From: JAKAGZ01 sp963783855
GTDB lineage: Bacteria; Bacteroidota; Ignavibacteria; Ignavibacteriales; Ignavibacteriaceae
Direction: 5' to 3'
Assembly: GCA_963783855.1 (NCBI GenBank)
Contig: CAWAPE010000004.1
Span: forward strand, 248,001 to 312,000
Length of the DNA: 64,000 nt
Part shown: piece by piece, positions 24,998 to 34,584 of the stretch
Layout of the letters: each line of letters opens with the position of its first letter
Numbering within the stretch: position 1 is the stretch's first letter
Program-made: the position numbers and the translations under genes
The notes under the pieces: model-generated
What the model was told of the DNA's origin: nothing
Database searches by the model: none
Seen by the model: the letters and a program-made list of their open reading frames with translations, nothing else

Positions 24998-27900
24998 ATG
25001 GATGATTCAAAGCCAGTTGAAGACCTGCAGCCCGAAATTCAGAAATTAAAGGAAAAGTTTTTCGCAGGGAAAGGTGCACTCGAAAAAACTGAACTTACTC
25101 CCCTCTTGCATTCATTTGAAGAAAAACTGAATGAAATTTATTCTACAGATTTACTTTCAAAAGATAAATCTTTTATTAAAATCTGGGCTGATATTTTCGG
25201 GTCAGTTTTGCCCTCTCAAATGGCTACAGATTTAATGGGTAAAATCGATACAGATATATTCTACAATTTTGGGCAATATCTTCTTGAAAATTTAACAAAA
25301 TCAACGGGACAAACTGATTATTCCCTAAAAGAATTAACCCATGAATACTTAAATCTATTTCGCCTCACTGAATTTCTTAGAAGAATTTATGAGCAGAAAA
25401 AATGGGAAAAGTTAATTTATGATCTTATAGTTGGCAGTAACTTCAATATCCAATCATTGTTTCAACAGAGAGTAAATAACTATAGCAACAAGACTTTATT
25501 TTCTCTTCTCCACGGAAAGGTTGAAGCTGAGCATACCTGGAGCAGTATTCACGAAAGGACCAAATTATTTGCAAAATCTTTTTTAAAATTATTTAAAGAG
25601 ATTAATGCTGAAAAAGAAAGTATCGCCTTCCTGATGGAAAACGAATTATCAATGGCAGTTCTCGATCTAGCCTGTCTCACCAATGGAATTGTAAATATTA
25701 TGATTCCTGCAAATTCAGTTCCCCAGCATCTGGTTTATATTTTGAACCAAACAGAAACACCCATAATAATTGTATCGGATGAAAAGCAGCTTTATAAGAT
25801 AAGAATGATTAAAGATGAATTAAAATTCTTAAAGAAAATTATTTTGAGACACGGCAATAGCAGCGAAAGCCTGGTAATTCCATTTGATAAATTTATAAAA
25901 CTATCAGAATCGGAACCTGATGCCATTCTTGATGACAGACTTGCTGATAATAAAGTAGAAAACCTTGCCAGCATTATGTACACTTCCGGCACAACAGGCG
26001 ATCCCAAAGGTATTATGTTTTCTCAAACAAATATTGTTTATAAAAGATTCTGTAGAGCTCTTGCTATTCCTGAAATCGGTGACAAAGATAAATTTTTAGC
26101 ATACCTCCCTCTTTACCACACTTTTGGAAGATGGTTTGAAATGATAGGTACAATTTTCTGGGGAGCAACATATGTTTTCATGGAAAATCCTTCTATAGAA
26201 ACCATGATTGCAAATATGCAGACTGTTCAACCTTCAATTTTTATTAGTATTCCTAAAAAATGGGTCCAATTGTATGAGTATGTTTCTAATAATGTTGATA
26301 TAGAAATTGATGAAGAAGAAATTATTCAACAAAAGGTTAATGATTTAACCGGTGGAAAATTAAAATGGGGTTTATCTGCAGCTGGCTATTTATCACCTGA
26401 TATTTTCCAGTTCTTTCAAAAATACGGCGTTGAATTAATGAGCGGATTCGGAATGACAGAAGCCACCGGCGGCATAACAATGACTCCTCCCCATAAATAT
26501 ATTCCGGATTCCCTCGGTAGAGCTCTTCCAGGGATTGAAATTAAGCTTGCTGAAGATGGTGAGATTTTAATTCGGGGTCAGTATGTAATGATGGGTTATT
26601 TTGGTGAAAAAGATGAAGATACTTTTTTACCTGGCCACTGGCTGCCTACCGGTGATATAATGCAAATGGATGAAAATGATTTCATAAAAATCATCGACAG
26701 GAAAAAAGAAATTTACAAGAATATTAAGGGCGAAACTATTGCCCCACAAAAGATTGAAAATTACTTCAGAGATTTTGACACTGTTAAACAAATATTCCTT
26801 GCCGGAGACCACAGGCCATTTAATACCGTATTGATTTATCCAAATTTTGAAGATGAAACCTCTCTGCTGAAAAATATGAATGAACAGGATATGCACGAAT
26901 ATTTTTCATCTGCAATAGTAACGGTTAATAAGTTTCTCGCTCCCTACGAAAGAATTGTTGACTTCAAAATCATTGATAGGCCTTTTAGAGATAACAAAGG
27001 TGAGTTGACTCCGAAAGGTACCTACAAAAGAAGAGTAATTGAAAAAAACTTCGCTCAAGAAATTGAATCGATGTACGTGAAGGATCATACCAGTATAAAT
27101 GCCGCCGGAACCGAGATTCGGATTCCAAACTGGTTCCTTAGAGAGAAAGGATGTTTGAGTGGTGATATTGTAGCATTGAAAAATGGCATCTCAATTCCTA
27201 AACTTCAATTAACTCTAAAAATTGAAAAAACCGGCGAGGAAGAAAATATTTATAGAATCGGTGATTTTAATTATGTAATTACTGCTTCATTTATCGACCT
27301 TCAGCAAATTTTTATTACTCCCCTTTACTGGATTGGTAATAAAGGATTATTTGAATTTACCGGAGAGTCTATCTTCCAGTGGTTCAGACAAAATAAAAGA
27401 GATAGCAGAATTCTTTTCCATTCCAAAGCTTCCGTAATTGTTGCCGAAGATAAGATTAAAGAAACTGTAAAAGATTTTCTTTCTTCAGGCGAACAATCTC
27501 TACAGGGCCTTCATCTTGCTGTTTTATTAATTGAATCAGAAGAACAGGATGATGCATATTTTGGCTTACAGTTTGTAAGGACAATACTGGAAGACGAATC
27601 ACAGCCGCATTATCATTCAGCATTAAGTTTATTGCAACGCCCGGGTTTAACAGGTTCTCTTGAAATCAGACGAGAGCTATTTAAAACAGGAATAAAAATA
27701 TTTCACGAAGATAATCTTGCAGAATTCCTTGAATTATATCTAAAATTCAATTTTGATCTTCTAGACAACACAATAATTAATTTGATCGTTGAAATATCGA
27801 GAGGAGATCAGAATCTTAATGCTATTGAACTGGTTCTAAAAAACTCTATTGAATTTCATAGCATCTACAATGAAATTGAAAATACACCAATTTCTTCTCT

Positions 27901-29842
27901 TTTTAATTTACTTGGCCAATATGGAATTCAACATCCAAATAGTTATAAGCGAATTCGCCAGATATTTATGTATTATAAATTATTTAAAGAATGGGAGTCC
28001 CTTGTCAACTATGCCGATAAAGTGAGAATTGAAATGCTTCACGGGTTTAGAAAATGGCTTGGTACAAATCCAAGCGTTGCGGTAGACGTTGAAACAGGTG
28101 ATGAATATCGATGGTCAGACGTGATAACAATGGAAGAAGGCATTGATAAACAGGATAAAGAAAGAATAATAAAAGTAATTACAGAGACTTCATTAATAAG
28201 AGAAGCAATATTCCTTTTTTCCGATGCTACACTTGTGGGTTTAAATAATATACTTCCCGGCGGTTTGTGGATAAGCCATTTGGGTACCCAGCACGAAAAG
28301 TCTGTTTATAGAATAACAATTCAAACAAGATTCCAGGGTGCATTTGATATCGTAATAAACCTGAATAAAAATCTGCCTTCAGAAAGTGTAAGAGAAGAAA
28401 TTAATTGGCTCGTACTTGCTGGATCAAATATTGTTGGACAAAAATTAGTTGAAGATTTTGGCGGCTACTGGGAAGATTATGACCTATGGACAGAGGAATT
28501 TGTACCCGGAGAAACTGTTGCAAAATTCCTGCAAAGAGAATCACGAAGGAAAGATGAAGCAACCCAAAAAAGGTTATTCTACTTATGGCCTTATTTTGTT
28601 TGGAGTTCTGCAACATCATACATGAATTTCTGGAAACTTACTAATTATAAACTTGAACTTGCAGATCCTCTTCCTACGAACATAATTATTCCAACACACG
28701 ATTATCAAACAGGTACCAGACTGGTTTCAATTTCAGAAAGAGTAAAATCAAATTCGCCCCAGACGTTCTTCTATAATTTTCACAAGTATTTCATTAAGGC
28801 TACTGAAGACAACTACCCCTTCCTGAAAAAACTTTCTATCTGGAATTATGTTTTTTCGGGTGTAATTGATTCAGAAGAAGAAGGACCGGGACTTGAACTA
28901 TTAAGAAAATTTAAGTCAGAACTTGAAACATCTTCTATTTTTGAAAATGACGAGACAAACATTTTAATAGAAAAGATCAATTCATTTATTGAGAATGTTA
29001 AGACTAATGGATTTATTCCAAAGAGATTATTCTTTGCAATTAAGAGATTCCACAGGTGGTTTGAATTAAATAAAGATGCCGCTCTAAAGGCCCAGGCAGA
29101 AATGATCTTCGAATTGTACGAAACATATCACATGTTCGAATTTGAAGAAAACTATCCTGAGACTCGTTCAAGATTTTTCCTCGAAACAATCTTTGCTAAT
29201 TCTTCAGACAAGATTAAAAATGCGTTGCGAGAAATAATAAACCGGCAGCACGAGCACAGCATAACAAAAGAAGAAACACTTTCATTATTATCCGGAATAC
29301 AAACTGAATTCAAACTGGACGAAAGAGAACATTTTTTCCTTACAAGATTGAGTTATCCGCATCTGAAACCGACAGATACAGCTACGCTAATGAAAATCAA
29401 AAGTGAAGGAACAACCACAGCTAATCTTGTTGTACAGGTTGAAGATAACGACGGGAAAAATATTTTATTGCGTAATCCAGTTTCACCAAAAGAAATTGCC
29501 AGACTTCATCAACTTTATCTTGAAACAAATCTTCTTGTACACTTCAGACCGGAACATCAGTTTCTTGTTGCACTCTCTGATCGTGGATATATTATTGGAG
29601 GTTTATTTTACATCCGGACTGATGAACACACAGCCCATATGGAAAAAATTGTAGTTTCCAACCGCTACAGGCGAAAAGGAATAAGTGAAGCGTTAATGAA
29701 TGAATTATTCAGTCGGCTTAGGGACGATCATATCAAACACGTAACTACTGGATTTTTCCGTCCTGAATATTTTTATAGATTCGGATTTAAAATTGAACGT
29801 AAATATTCGGGACTGGTTAAAGATTTATCAGATTCTAAGTAA
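24998..29842 (+). CDS. Giant AMP-binding acyl-CoA/acyl-ACP ligase-like protein with C-terminal GNAT acetyltransferase
   Basis: About 1,614 residues in one frame. Residues ~1-155 are a helical lead. Residues ~160-680 are an adenylate-forming ligase: IMYTSGTTGDPKGIMFSQTN (P-loop), LPLYHTFGRWFEMIG, SGFGMTEATGGITMTPP (the A5 motif), LPTGDIMQMDENDFIKIIDR and KKEIYKNIKGETIAP with the catalytic-type region. This is most like long-chain acyl-CoA synthetases. Residues ~700-1490 match nothing I can name; they include helical-repeat-like stretches and a conserved-looking GLWISHLGTQHEKSVYRITI block. Residues ~1490-1610 are a GNAT domain, with acetyl-CoA loop VVSNRYRRKGISEALMNELF and GFFRPEYFYRFGF. The ATG at 24998 is preferred to TTG at 24986; neither has a strong ribosome-binding site. 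No signal peptide. The joint reaction is unknown. Confidence 0.85.
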   Translation: MDDSKPVEDLQPEIQKLKEKFFAGKGALEKTELTPLLHSFEEKLNEIYSTDLLSKDKSFIKIWADIFGSVLPSQMATDLMGKIDTDIFYNFGQYLLENLTKSTGQTDYSLKELTHEYLNLFRLTEFLRRIYEQKKWEKLIYDLIVGSNFNIQSLFQQRVNNYSNKTLFSLLHGKVEAEHTWSSIHERTKLFAKSFLKLFKEINAEKESIAFLMENELSMAVLDLACLTNGIVNIMIPANSVPQHLVYILNQTETPIIIVSDEKQLYKIRMIKDELKFLKKIILRHGNSSESLVIPFDKFIKLSESEPDAILDDRLADNKVENLASIMYTSGTTGDPKGIMFSQTNIVYKRFCRALAIPEIGDKDKFLAYLPLYHTFGRWFEMIGTIFWGATYVFMENPSIETMIANMQTVQPSIFISIPKKWVQLYEYVSNNVDIEIDEEEIIQQKVNDLTGGKLKWGLSAAGYLSPDIFQFFQKYGVELMSGFGMTEATGGITMTPPHKYIPDSLGRALPGIEIKLAEDGEILIRGQYVMMGYFGEKDEDTFLPGHWLPTGDIMQMDENDFIKIIDRKKEIYKNIKGETIAPQKIENYFRDFDTVKQIFLAGDHRPFNTVLIYPNFEDETSLLKNMNEQDMHEYFSSAIVTVNKFLAPYERIVDFKIIDRPFRDNKGELTPKGTYKRRVIEKNFAQEIESMYVKDHTSINAAGTEIRIPNWFLREKGCLSGDIVALKNGISIPKLQLTLKIEKTGEEENIYRIGDFNYVITASFIDLQQIFITPLYWIGNKGLFEFTGESIFQWFRQNKRDSRILFHSKASVIVAEDKIKETVKDFLSSGEQSLQGLHLAVLLIESEEQDDAYFGLQFVRTILEDESQPHYHSALSLLQRPGLTGSLEIRRELFKTGIKIFHEDNLAEFLELYLKFNFDLLDNTIINLIVEISRGDQNLNAIELVLKNSIEFHSIYNEIENTPISSLFNLLGQYGIQHPNSYKRIRQIFMYYKLFKEWESLVNYADKVRIEMLHGFRKWLGTNPSVAVDVETGDEYRWSDVITMEEGIDKQDKERIIKVITETSLIREAIFLFSDATLVGLNNILPGGLWISHLGTQHEKSVYRITIQTRFQGAFDIVINLNKNLPSESVREEINWLVLAGSNIVGQKLVEDFGGYWEDYDLWTEEFVPGETVAKFLQRESRRKDEATQKRLFYLWPYFVWSSATSYMNFWKLTNYKLELADPLPTNIIIPTHDYQTGTRLVSISERVKSNSPQTFFYNFHKYFIKATEDNYPFLKKLSIWNYVFSGVIDSEEEGPGLELLRKFKSELETSSIFENDETNILIEKINSFIENVKTNGFIPKRLFFAIKRFHRWFELNKDAALKAQAEMIFELYETYHMFEFEENYPETRSRFFLETIFANSSDKIKNALREIINRQHEHSITKEETLSLLSGIQTEFKLDEREHFFLTRLSYPHLKPTDTATLMKIKSEGTTTANLVVQVEDNDGKNILLRNPVSPKEIARLHQLYLETNLLVHFRPEHQFLVALSDRGYIIGGLFYIRTDEHTAHMEKIVVSNRYRRKGISEALMNELFSRLRDDHIKHVTTGFFRPEYFYRFGFKIERKYSGLVKDLSDSK

Positions 29843-29951
29843 ATCTTAACAAGTATTTACCATTCATAAAAATAAATTTATAATAATTAAAAGATTATTG
29901 TAAATTCAGAACTTTCAAACCGTCATTTTTCAATATTTAACGGAGAAGTCA

Positions 29952-31358
29952 TTGAGACACTTTACTAAGAATTCTGTAATAGCAATTTTACTCGCATTTT
30001 TCTTGATCCCCTCAGCATCTTCATACTCGCAATCTAAAGCAAATGATGAGACACAAGCCAATATTAAAATTGCAGACCAGTTCGTAAGAACTGCCCTTAC
30101 TGATAGAAAAGGCTATCATTTATTAAAGGAACTCACAGATATGGGACCGCGATTAAGCGGTTCAGAAAATTCAGTAAAAGCTATAATGTGGGCAAAGAAG
30201 AAAATGGAAGAAGCAGGTTTTGATAAAGTATGGCTTCAACCGGTTATGGTTCCACACTGGGTACGCGGAGATGTCGAAAAAGCTGAAATTTCAAGATCGA
30301 AGTTATACCCGAACAGAAAATTAAATATTGCAACTTTAGGCGGCAGTGTTGGAACTCCACAAAAAGGAATTACTGCAGAAGTACTGGAGGTTAAAAATTT
30401 TGATGAACTGAAAGCACTTGGTGCAAAAGCGAAAGGGAAAATAATTTTTATGAGCCGCCCGCTTGATCCGGGTTTGTACCAGACTTTCAGAGGATATGGC
30501 GGTGCTGTGGATCAAAGAGTTTTCGGTGCTGTTGCCGCAGCAAAACTTGGCGCGGTGGGTGTGATGATCAGATCAATAACCACAAAATATGATAATGTAC
30601 CGCACACAGGTGTAATGTTTTATAACGATACGATTCCTAAAATTCCGGCTGTTGCCCTGGGTTACCAGGATGCTGATTTTTTAAGCAATGCTTTAAAAAA
30701 AGATTCAACACTTAAGGTTAATATTAAATTAAATTCTAAAACTCTGCCGGATGCCAAATCTTATAATTTAATCGGACAAATAACGGGATCTGAGTTTCCA
30801 AATGATGTAATTGTTGTGGGTGGACATTCAGACAGCTGGGATAAAGGTGTTGGAGCAAATGATGATGGTGCCGGAATTATGCAATCGATGGAGGTACTTG
30901 ATTTATTTAAAAGATTGGAAATAAAACCGAGAAGAACCATTCGTTGTGTATTTTTTATGAATGAAGAAAACGGAGGCAGAGGTGGAGATAAATACGGCAA
31001 ATACGCAAAAGAATCGTCTGAAAAACATATTGCCGCAATAGAAGCTGATGCGGGTAGCGGTACCCCAAAAGGATTTTCTTTTGATTCAGATTCGCTGGTT
31101 ATTGATAAGGTTCAAAGCTGGCTGCCGGTATTAAACAGAACCGGAATAGATTGGGTAAAAAAAGGCGGAAGCGGCGCAGATGTTGGCGAGATTAAGAATG
31201 CTGTTGCCCGAATCGGATATGTCCCTGATGGACAAAGGTACTTTGATTATCATCATTCAGATAATGACCAGTTTTCTATTATTCATCCAAGAGAATTTGA
31301 ACTTGGCTCAGCTTCAATTGCAACACTTGTTTACATGATAGATAAATACGGATTATAA
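29952..31358 (+). CDS. Secreted M28-family zinc aminopeptidase/carboxypeptidase
   Basis: This 468-residue exported peptidase starts at TTG 29952, supported by GGAGAAG a few bases upstream and by the signal peptide it gives (NSVIAILLAFFLIPSASSYSQ). A PA-like insert spans residues ~120-260. The M28 zinc site is VVGGHSDSWDKGVGANDDGAG (first His and bridging Asp), FFMNEENGGRGG (catalytic and ligand Glu), IEADAGSGTPKGF (Asp) and the C-terminal DYHHSDNDQF (last His). All metal ligands appear present. It probably releases amino acids from peptides in the periplasm or outside the cell. It is alone, converging on hpnE. Confidence 0.92.
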   Translation: MRHFTKNSVIAILLAFFLIPSASSYSQSKANDETQANIKIADQFVRTALTDRKGYHLLKELTDMGPRLSGSENSVKAIMWAKKKMEEAGFDKVWLQPVMVPHWVRGDVEKAEISRSKLYPNRKLNIATLGGSVGTPQKGITAEVLEVKNFDELKALGAKAKGKIIFMSRPLDPGLYQTFRGYGGAVDQRVFGAVAAAKLGAVGVMIRSITTKYDNVPHTGVMFYNDTIPKIPAVALGYQDADFLSNALKKDSTLKVNIKLNSKTLPDAKSYNLIGQITGSEFPNDVIVVGGHSDSWDKGVGANDDGAGIMQSMEVLDLFKRLEIKPRRTIRCVFFMNEENGGRGGDKYGKYAKESSEKHIAAIEADAGSGTPKGFSFDSDSLVIDKVQSWLPVLNRTGIDWVKKGGSGADVGEIKNAVARIGYVPDGQRYFDYHHSDNDQFSIIHPREFELGSASIATLVYMIDKYGL

Positions 31359-31371
31359 TAATTTTTACTCC

Positions 31372-31391
31372 AGGGCATAATATAATGCCCC
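31372..31391. terminator. Possible bidirectional hairpin between M28 peptidase and hpnE
   Basis: GGGCAT and ATGCCC flank an AATATA loop between two converging genes. T-tracts on both sides are weak, so this is a tentative transcript end. Confidence 0.35.
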
Positions 31392-31396
31392 GGAAT

Positions 31397-32677
31397 TTAT
31401 TTCTGCAAAATCATGTCTGCAGCCATCTTTCCACTTTTTACGGCACTTTCAATTGTAGAAGGCAGGCCCGTTTCAATCCAATCTCCTGCTAAAAAGAAAT
31501 TTTTAATGCTTGTTTCAGATGATGGCCTTTTACCGAGCAACTTATTTGAAGGAATGTACGTTGCTCTTTTATCTTTGAGCACTTTATAATTTGTAATATC
31601 CTCACATTTTATCCCGAAATATTTATCCAATTCTTCACAGCAGATATTAAATATTTCTTCGCCGGATAACTCCATAAATTTATCCGCGTCACTTATAACA
31701 ATTGTAAGATGACTACCATGATTAAAAAGCCAGTGAACAGGTGATCCAATCAACCCATAAAAAGTTTTTTCTATGTCATTATTTTTTATCCAAAGGTGTA
31801 CTGTTAAGATAGAAGAATATTCTAAAGCGGGTTTATCAAAAATATTACCGGAAGGAATAATTTTATTCAGAGAGTAAAGTGGCAAAGATGAAATCACAAA
31901 ATCAAAATCACTTATTTCTCTTTGCCCTGTTTTAATTTTAATAATTTTATTTTCTTTAAATATTATTTCTTCTGCCCTTTCAGACAAATGGATTATGCCA
32001 TTTCTGGCTTCAATATATTTTTGTGAATTTATACAATAAGTTTCAGTTAAGCCGGATTTCGGTAAAATTATGCCAGCGGATTTATTTCCGTGCAGAAAAA
32101 CTTTTTTAATTACATCTAAAAATGCTTTTGCAGATGCTTTTTCCGGACTTGTATTCAACGCACTTATGGATAAAAAGTCCCAGAATGCTTTTCTTATATT
32201 CTCATTCTGTTTTTCACTTTCAAGCCATTGTAGTACTGTTTGCTTTTCAAGGATTTTGTCGGAAACAAATGGAAGTTTAAGAAAAAATTTCAGCATTAAA
32301 ATTCTATCTGAAATGGAAATTGCTTTGTAGTTTAACAATGCTGAAAGTAAGCTAAAAGGATATGGGAAATTTGAAGCGCGAAGCTGAAAAAGTTTACTGT
32401 TCTCTTTTATGAAATTAATCGAAAGATTTTCCTGGAATTCCAATTTATCAAGAGAATTTATTATTTCAAGAAAAGCCAGGGTTTCCTTGTAGCATCCCAT
32501 TAATATATGCTGGCCATTATCAACCTCAGTTCCTGTTTCCGCATCTTTGAATGAATATGCTCTTCCACCGAGTTTTGGGGATGCTTCAATCAATTCAACT
32601 TTGTAACCAGCTTTGGAGAGATAAACTGCTGAGGTGAGACCGGCAAATCCGCCGCCTAAGACCAGGCATTTCTTCAT
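31397..32677 (-). CDS. hpnE: Hydroxysqualene dehydroxylase HpnE
   Basis: This 426-residue FAD enzyme of the amine-oxidase/phytoene-desaturase superfamily begins with a dinucleotide motif, LVLGGGFAGLTSAVYLSKAG, then LIEASPKLGGRAYSF and VDNGQHILMGCY. The C-terminus has FLAGDWIETGLPSTIESAVKSG, the usual flavin-contacting end. Placed directly after hpnD (one-base overlap), it should reduce hydroxysqualene to squalene, the last step of the HpnCDE route. The length is normal and no frame break is visible. Confidence 0.93.
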   Translation of the reverse strand: MKKCLVLGGGFAGLTSAVYLSKAGYKVELIEASPKLGGRAYSFKDAETGTEVDNGQHILMGCYKETLAFLEIINSLDKLEFQENLSINFIKENSKLFQLRASNFPYPFSLLSALLNYKAISISDRILMLKFFLKLPFVSDKILEKQTVLQWLESEKQNENIRKAFWDFLSISALNTSPEKASAKAFLDVIKKVFLHGNKSAGIILPKSGLTETYCINSQKYIEARNGIIHLSERAEEIIFKENKIIKIKTGQREISDFDFVISSLPLYSLNKIIPSGNIFDKPALEYSSILTVHLWIKNNDIEKTFYGLIGSPVHWLFNHGSHLTIVISDADKFMELSGEEIFNICCEELDKYFGIKCEDITNYKVLKDKRATYIPSNKLLGKRPSSETSIKNFFLAGDWIETGLPSTIESAVKSGKMAADMILQK

Positions 32678-33519
32678 TAGTAGACTAAATTATATTTTGC
32701 CCATACACCGACAGAGATACCGACTTTTTCAAATTTTGAAACCTTAATGTTTTTGTTGAAAACGTCGTAATCAGAATCGATGATTTTTGTAAGCATCCGT
32801 TCGTAAATATGCTGCATTGCGCGGGCTGCAAACATCGCTCCTTTATCATCCAGATTAAGATTTGTATTTGCTTTATCAAAATATTCTTTTGCCCGGTGTG
32901 CTTCATATTCCATCATTCTTTTGAAATTTGCGTTATAAGTAAAACCGAGCAATTCCTTTTCTGTATAACCAAATTTTTCGAGATCCTCCTGCGGAAGATA
33001 AATCCTTCCCTTTTCTGCATCTTTTTTAATATCTCGCAGAATATTTGTTAATTGAAGAGCTATACCAAGATTAACAGCAAAATCCTTTGTTGAGGTATGC
33101 TTGTATCCAAAAATTTCTATGCACATTAATCCAACTGTAGAAGCTACCCGGTAGCAATACAACTGCAAATCTTCAAACTTGAGATACCGGCTGTTCTGAA
33201 GATCCATTTCCATTCCTCTTATCAATTCGAAAAACGGATCAACGGGAATATCAAAATGTGAAATTGTACCTGCCAGTTTATTTAATAATGCATAATGAGA
33301 TTTACCCCTGAATGCTCTTTCAAGTTCAATTCTCCAGCGGCGCAGTTTTTCAGATTTTTTTTCGGCTGGCTCATTTCCTTCATCTATAATATCATCAGTC
33401 TGGCGGCAAAATGCATATACAGTATTCATCGCATCACGCTTATCTGTGGGTAACAGATTAAAAGCATAATAAAAACTGCTTTTACTGTTCTTCGCTATTT
33501 CCTGTGCTGTTTCAATCAT
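32677..33519 (-). CDS. hpnD: Presqualene diphosphate synthase HpnD
   Basis: This 280-residue all-helical trans-isoprenyl synthase condenses two farnesyl diphosphates to presqualene diphosphate. Both Asp-rich Mg-binding motifs are present: RQTDDIIDEGNEP near residue 40 and QLTNILRDIKKDAEKGRIYL near residue 165. YCYRVASTVGLMCIEIFGY and MEYEAHRAKEYFDKA are also family landmarks. Its ATG overlaps the hpnC stop by four bases (ATGA) and its own stop overlaps hpnE by one base, so the three form one operon in the order C-D-E. Confidence 0.94.
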   Translation of the reverse strand: MIETAQEIAKNSKSSFYYAFNLLPTDKRDAMNTVYAFCRQTDDIIDEGNEPAEKKSEKLRRWRIELERAFRGKSHYALLNKLAGTISHFDIPVDPFFELIRGMEMDLQNSRYLKFEDLQLYCYRVASTVGLMCIEIFGYKHTSTKDFAVNLGIALQLTNILRDIKKDAEKGRIYLPQEDLEKFGYTEKELLGFTYNANFKRMMEYEAHRAKEYFDKANTNLNLDDKGAMFAARAMQHIYERMLTKIIDSDYDVFNKNIKVSKFEKVGISVGVWAKYNLVY

Positions 33520-33899
33520 ATTAAAAATGATTTAATTATTAGCCATGTAAAATCTGATTTTGTTAGAACCGGCCTTTGTTGAATTACATCAAAATTATTT
33601 TCTTCAATTTTTCTAAGTATTTTTTCACCACCGAGTATAGTCCATTTTATTTCCATTTTTAATCGACCATCCAGATAGCGAAGTAGATTTTTCCCATTCT
33701 CAAATAACTTTTTTGTCCTGTTGGTGCTGAACTTTACCAGCTTCCTTAAATTACTGTTATTTTCTTTAAGTAGAAACATTTTTTCCACGACATTGAATTT
33801 TTCCATTTCATCCAATGGGTAGTAAATTCGCCCTTTTTTGAAGTCAATTGCAGTATCCTGGTAAAAATTTGTTAATTGTAAGTGAAGTGCAAATATCAT
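33516..33899 (-). CDS. hpnC: HpnC C-terminal part, separated by a one-base insertion
   Basis: This frame holds the second half of hydroxysqualene synthase: QLTNFYQDTAIDFKKGRIYY (second Asp-rich motif), then a helical C-terminus. The ATG at 33899 lies inside the upstream hpnC frame and is not a family start; homologous sequence begins at QLTNFYQD (codons from 33878 down). Joining codon CTT (33882-33880) directly to CAA (33878-33876) restores the expected SLQLTNFYQD, so the base at 33879 is one too many. It ends with a four-base ATGA overlap with hpnD. Confidence 0.85.
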   Translation of the reverse strand: MIFALHLQLTNFYQDTAIDFKKGRIYYPLDEMEKFNVVEKMFLLKENNSNLRKLVKFSTNRTKKLFENGKNLLRYLDGRLKMEIKWTILGGEKILRKIEENNFDVIQQRPVLTKSDFTWLIIKSFLI

Positions 33900-34359
33900 C
33901 AGAATATCTAAATGCTTCTTCGTTTCTGATATCGTGTAATTCGAGAATTAATCTGCCCACAGGATTTGCCGAATTTCGGCAATAACCTTCCACTTCAGAA
34001 AATGCAGCATATCGTTTTTTTACTACATCTTGCTTAAATGCCTTTAATAAATTATAAAAATGAGCAGGATTCAGATTTCTCGTTTTGATTGATTTGGCCA
34101 AAGCCATATCAAATTCGCTTTCAAATTTGTCATTTAGCAGGTTATTAAGTCGATTTTCAAATTTTTCAAGATTTTCCAGTCTCTCATTTTCAGAATAATT
34201 TCCTTCATCTGCAAGATCATCGGCCGTGCGGGCAAACCAGTAAATTATTGCCACATCTCTCCGAATCTCTTTTCTAATCAAAAATGACACAACCGGGAAA
34301 TTTTCGTAGTGTTCTCTGGCAAAAATAAGGGCTTTTTTATATGCGTTTTCAGAATTCAT
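33844..34359 (-). CDS. hpnC: Hydroxysqualene synthase HpnC, N-terminal part of a frame-broken gene
   Basis: HpnC converts presqualene diphosphate to hydroxysqualene and is the first gene of the hpnC-D-E operon. The first half is intact: FPVVSFLIRKEIRRDVAIIY, the first Asp-rich motif WFARTADDLADEG near residue 46, and YCRNSANPVGRLILEL near residue 127. After FRYSDDICTSL (ending at 33880) the frame is shifted by one base, giving a false tail TINKFLPGYCN to the stop at 33844. Correcting the extra base at 33879 gives about 280 residues, normal for the family. If the insertion is real, squalene formation would need another enzyme. Confidence 0.87.
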   Translation of the reverse strand: MNSENAYKKALIFAREHYENFPVVSFLIRKEIRRDVAIIYWFARTADDLADEGNYSENERLENLEKFENRLNNLLNDKFESEFDMALAKSIKTRNLNPAHFYNLLKAFKQDVVKKRYAAFSEVEGYCRNSANPVGRLILELHDIRNEEAFRYSDDICTSLTINKFLPGYCN

Positions 34360-34584
34360 ATTTTGTATAATCTGCGTTGTTATAACACCTTAAAATAGTT
34401 ATTTTTGTCGCAATAAATAATAAGAATTAAGCCACTTATACTATACTAGAAGATTTTATGATTTTAAGAGTGATTTATAATAAGGTGTCACATTTGACCG
34501 GGCATATTAGCTTTTTCTACTAAAGCCTCTTCCCTACAATACAAATCCGTTAGTTTTTATTCCAATAGATTACAAAGAATTTTT

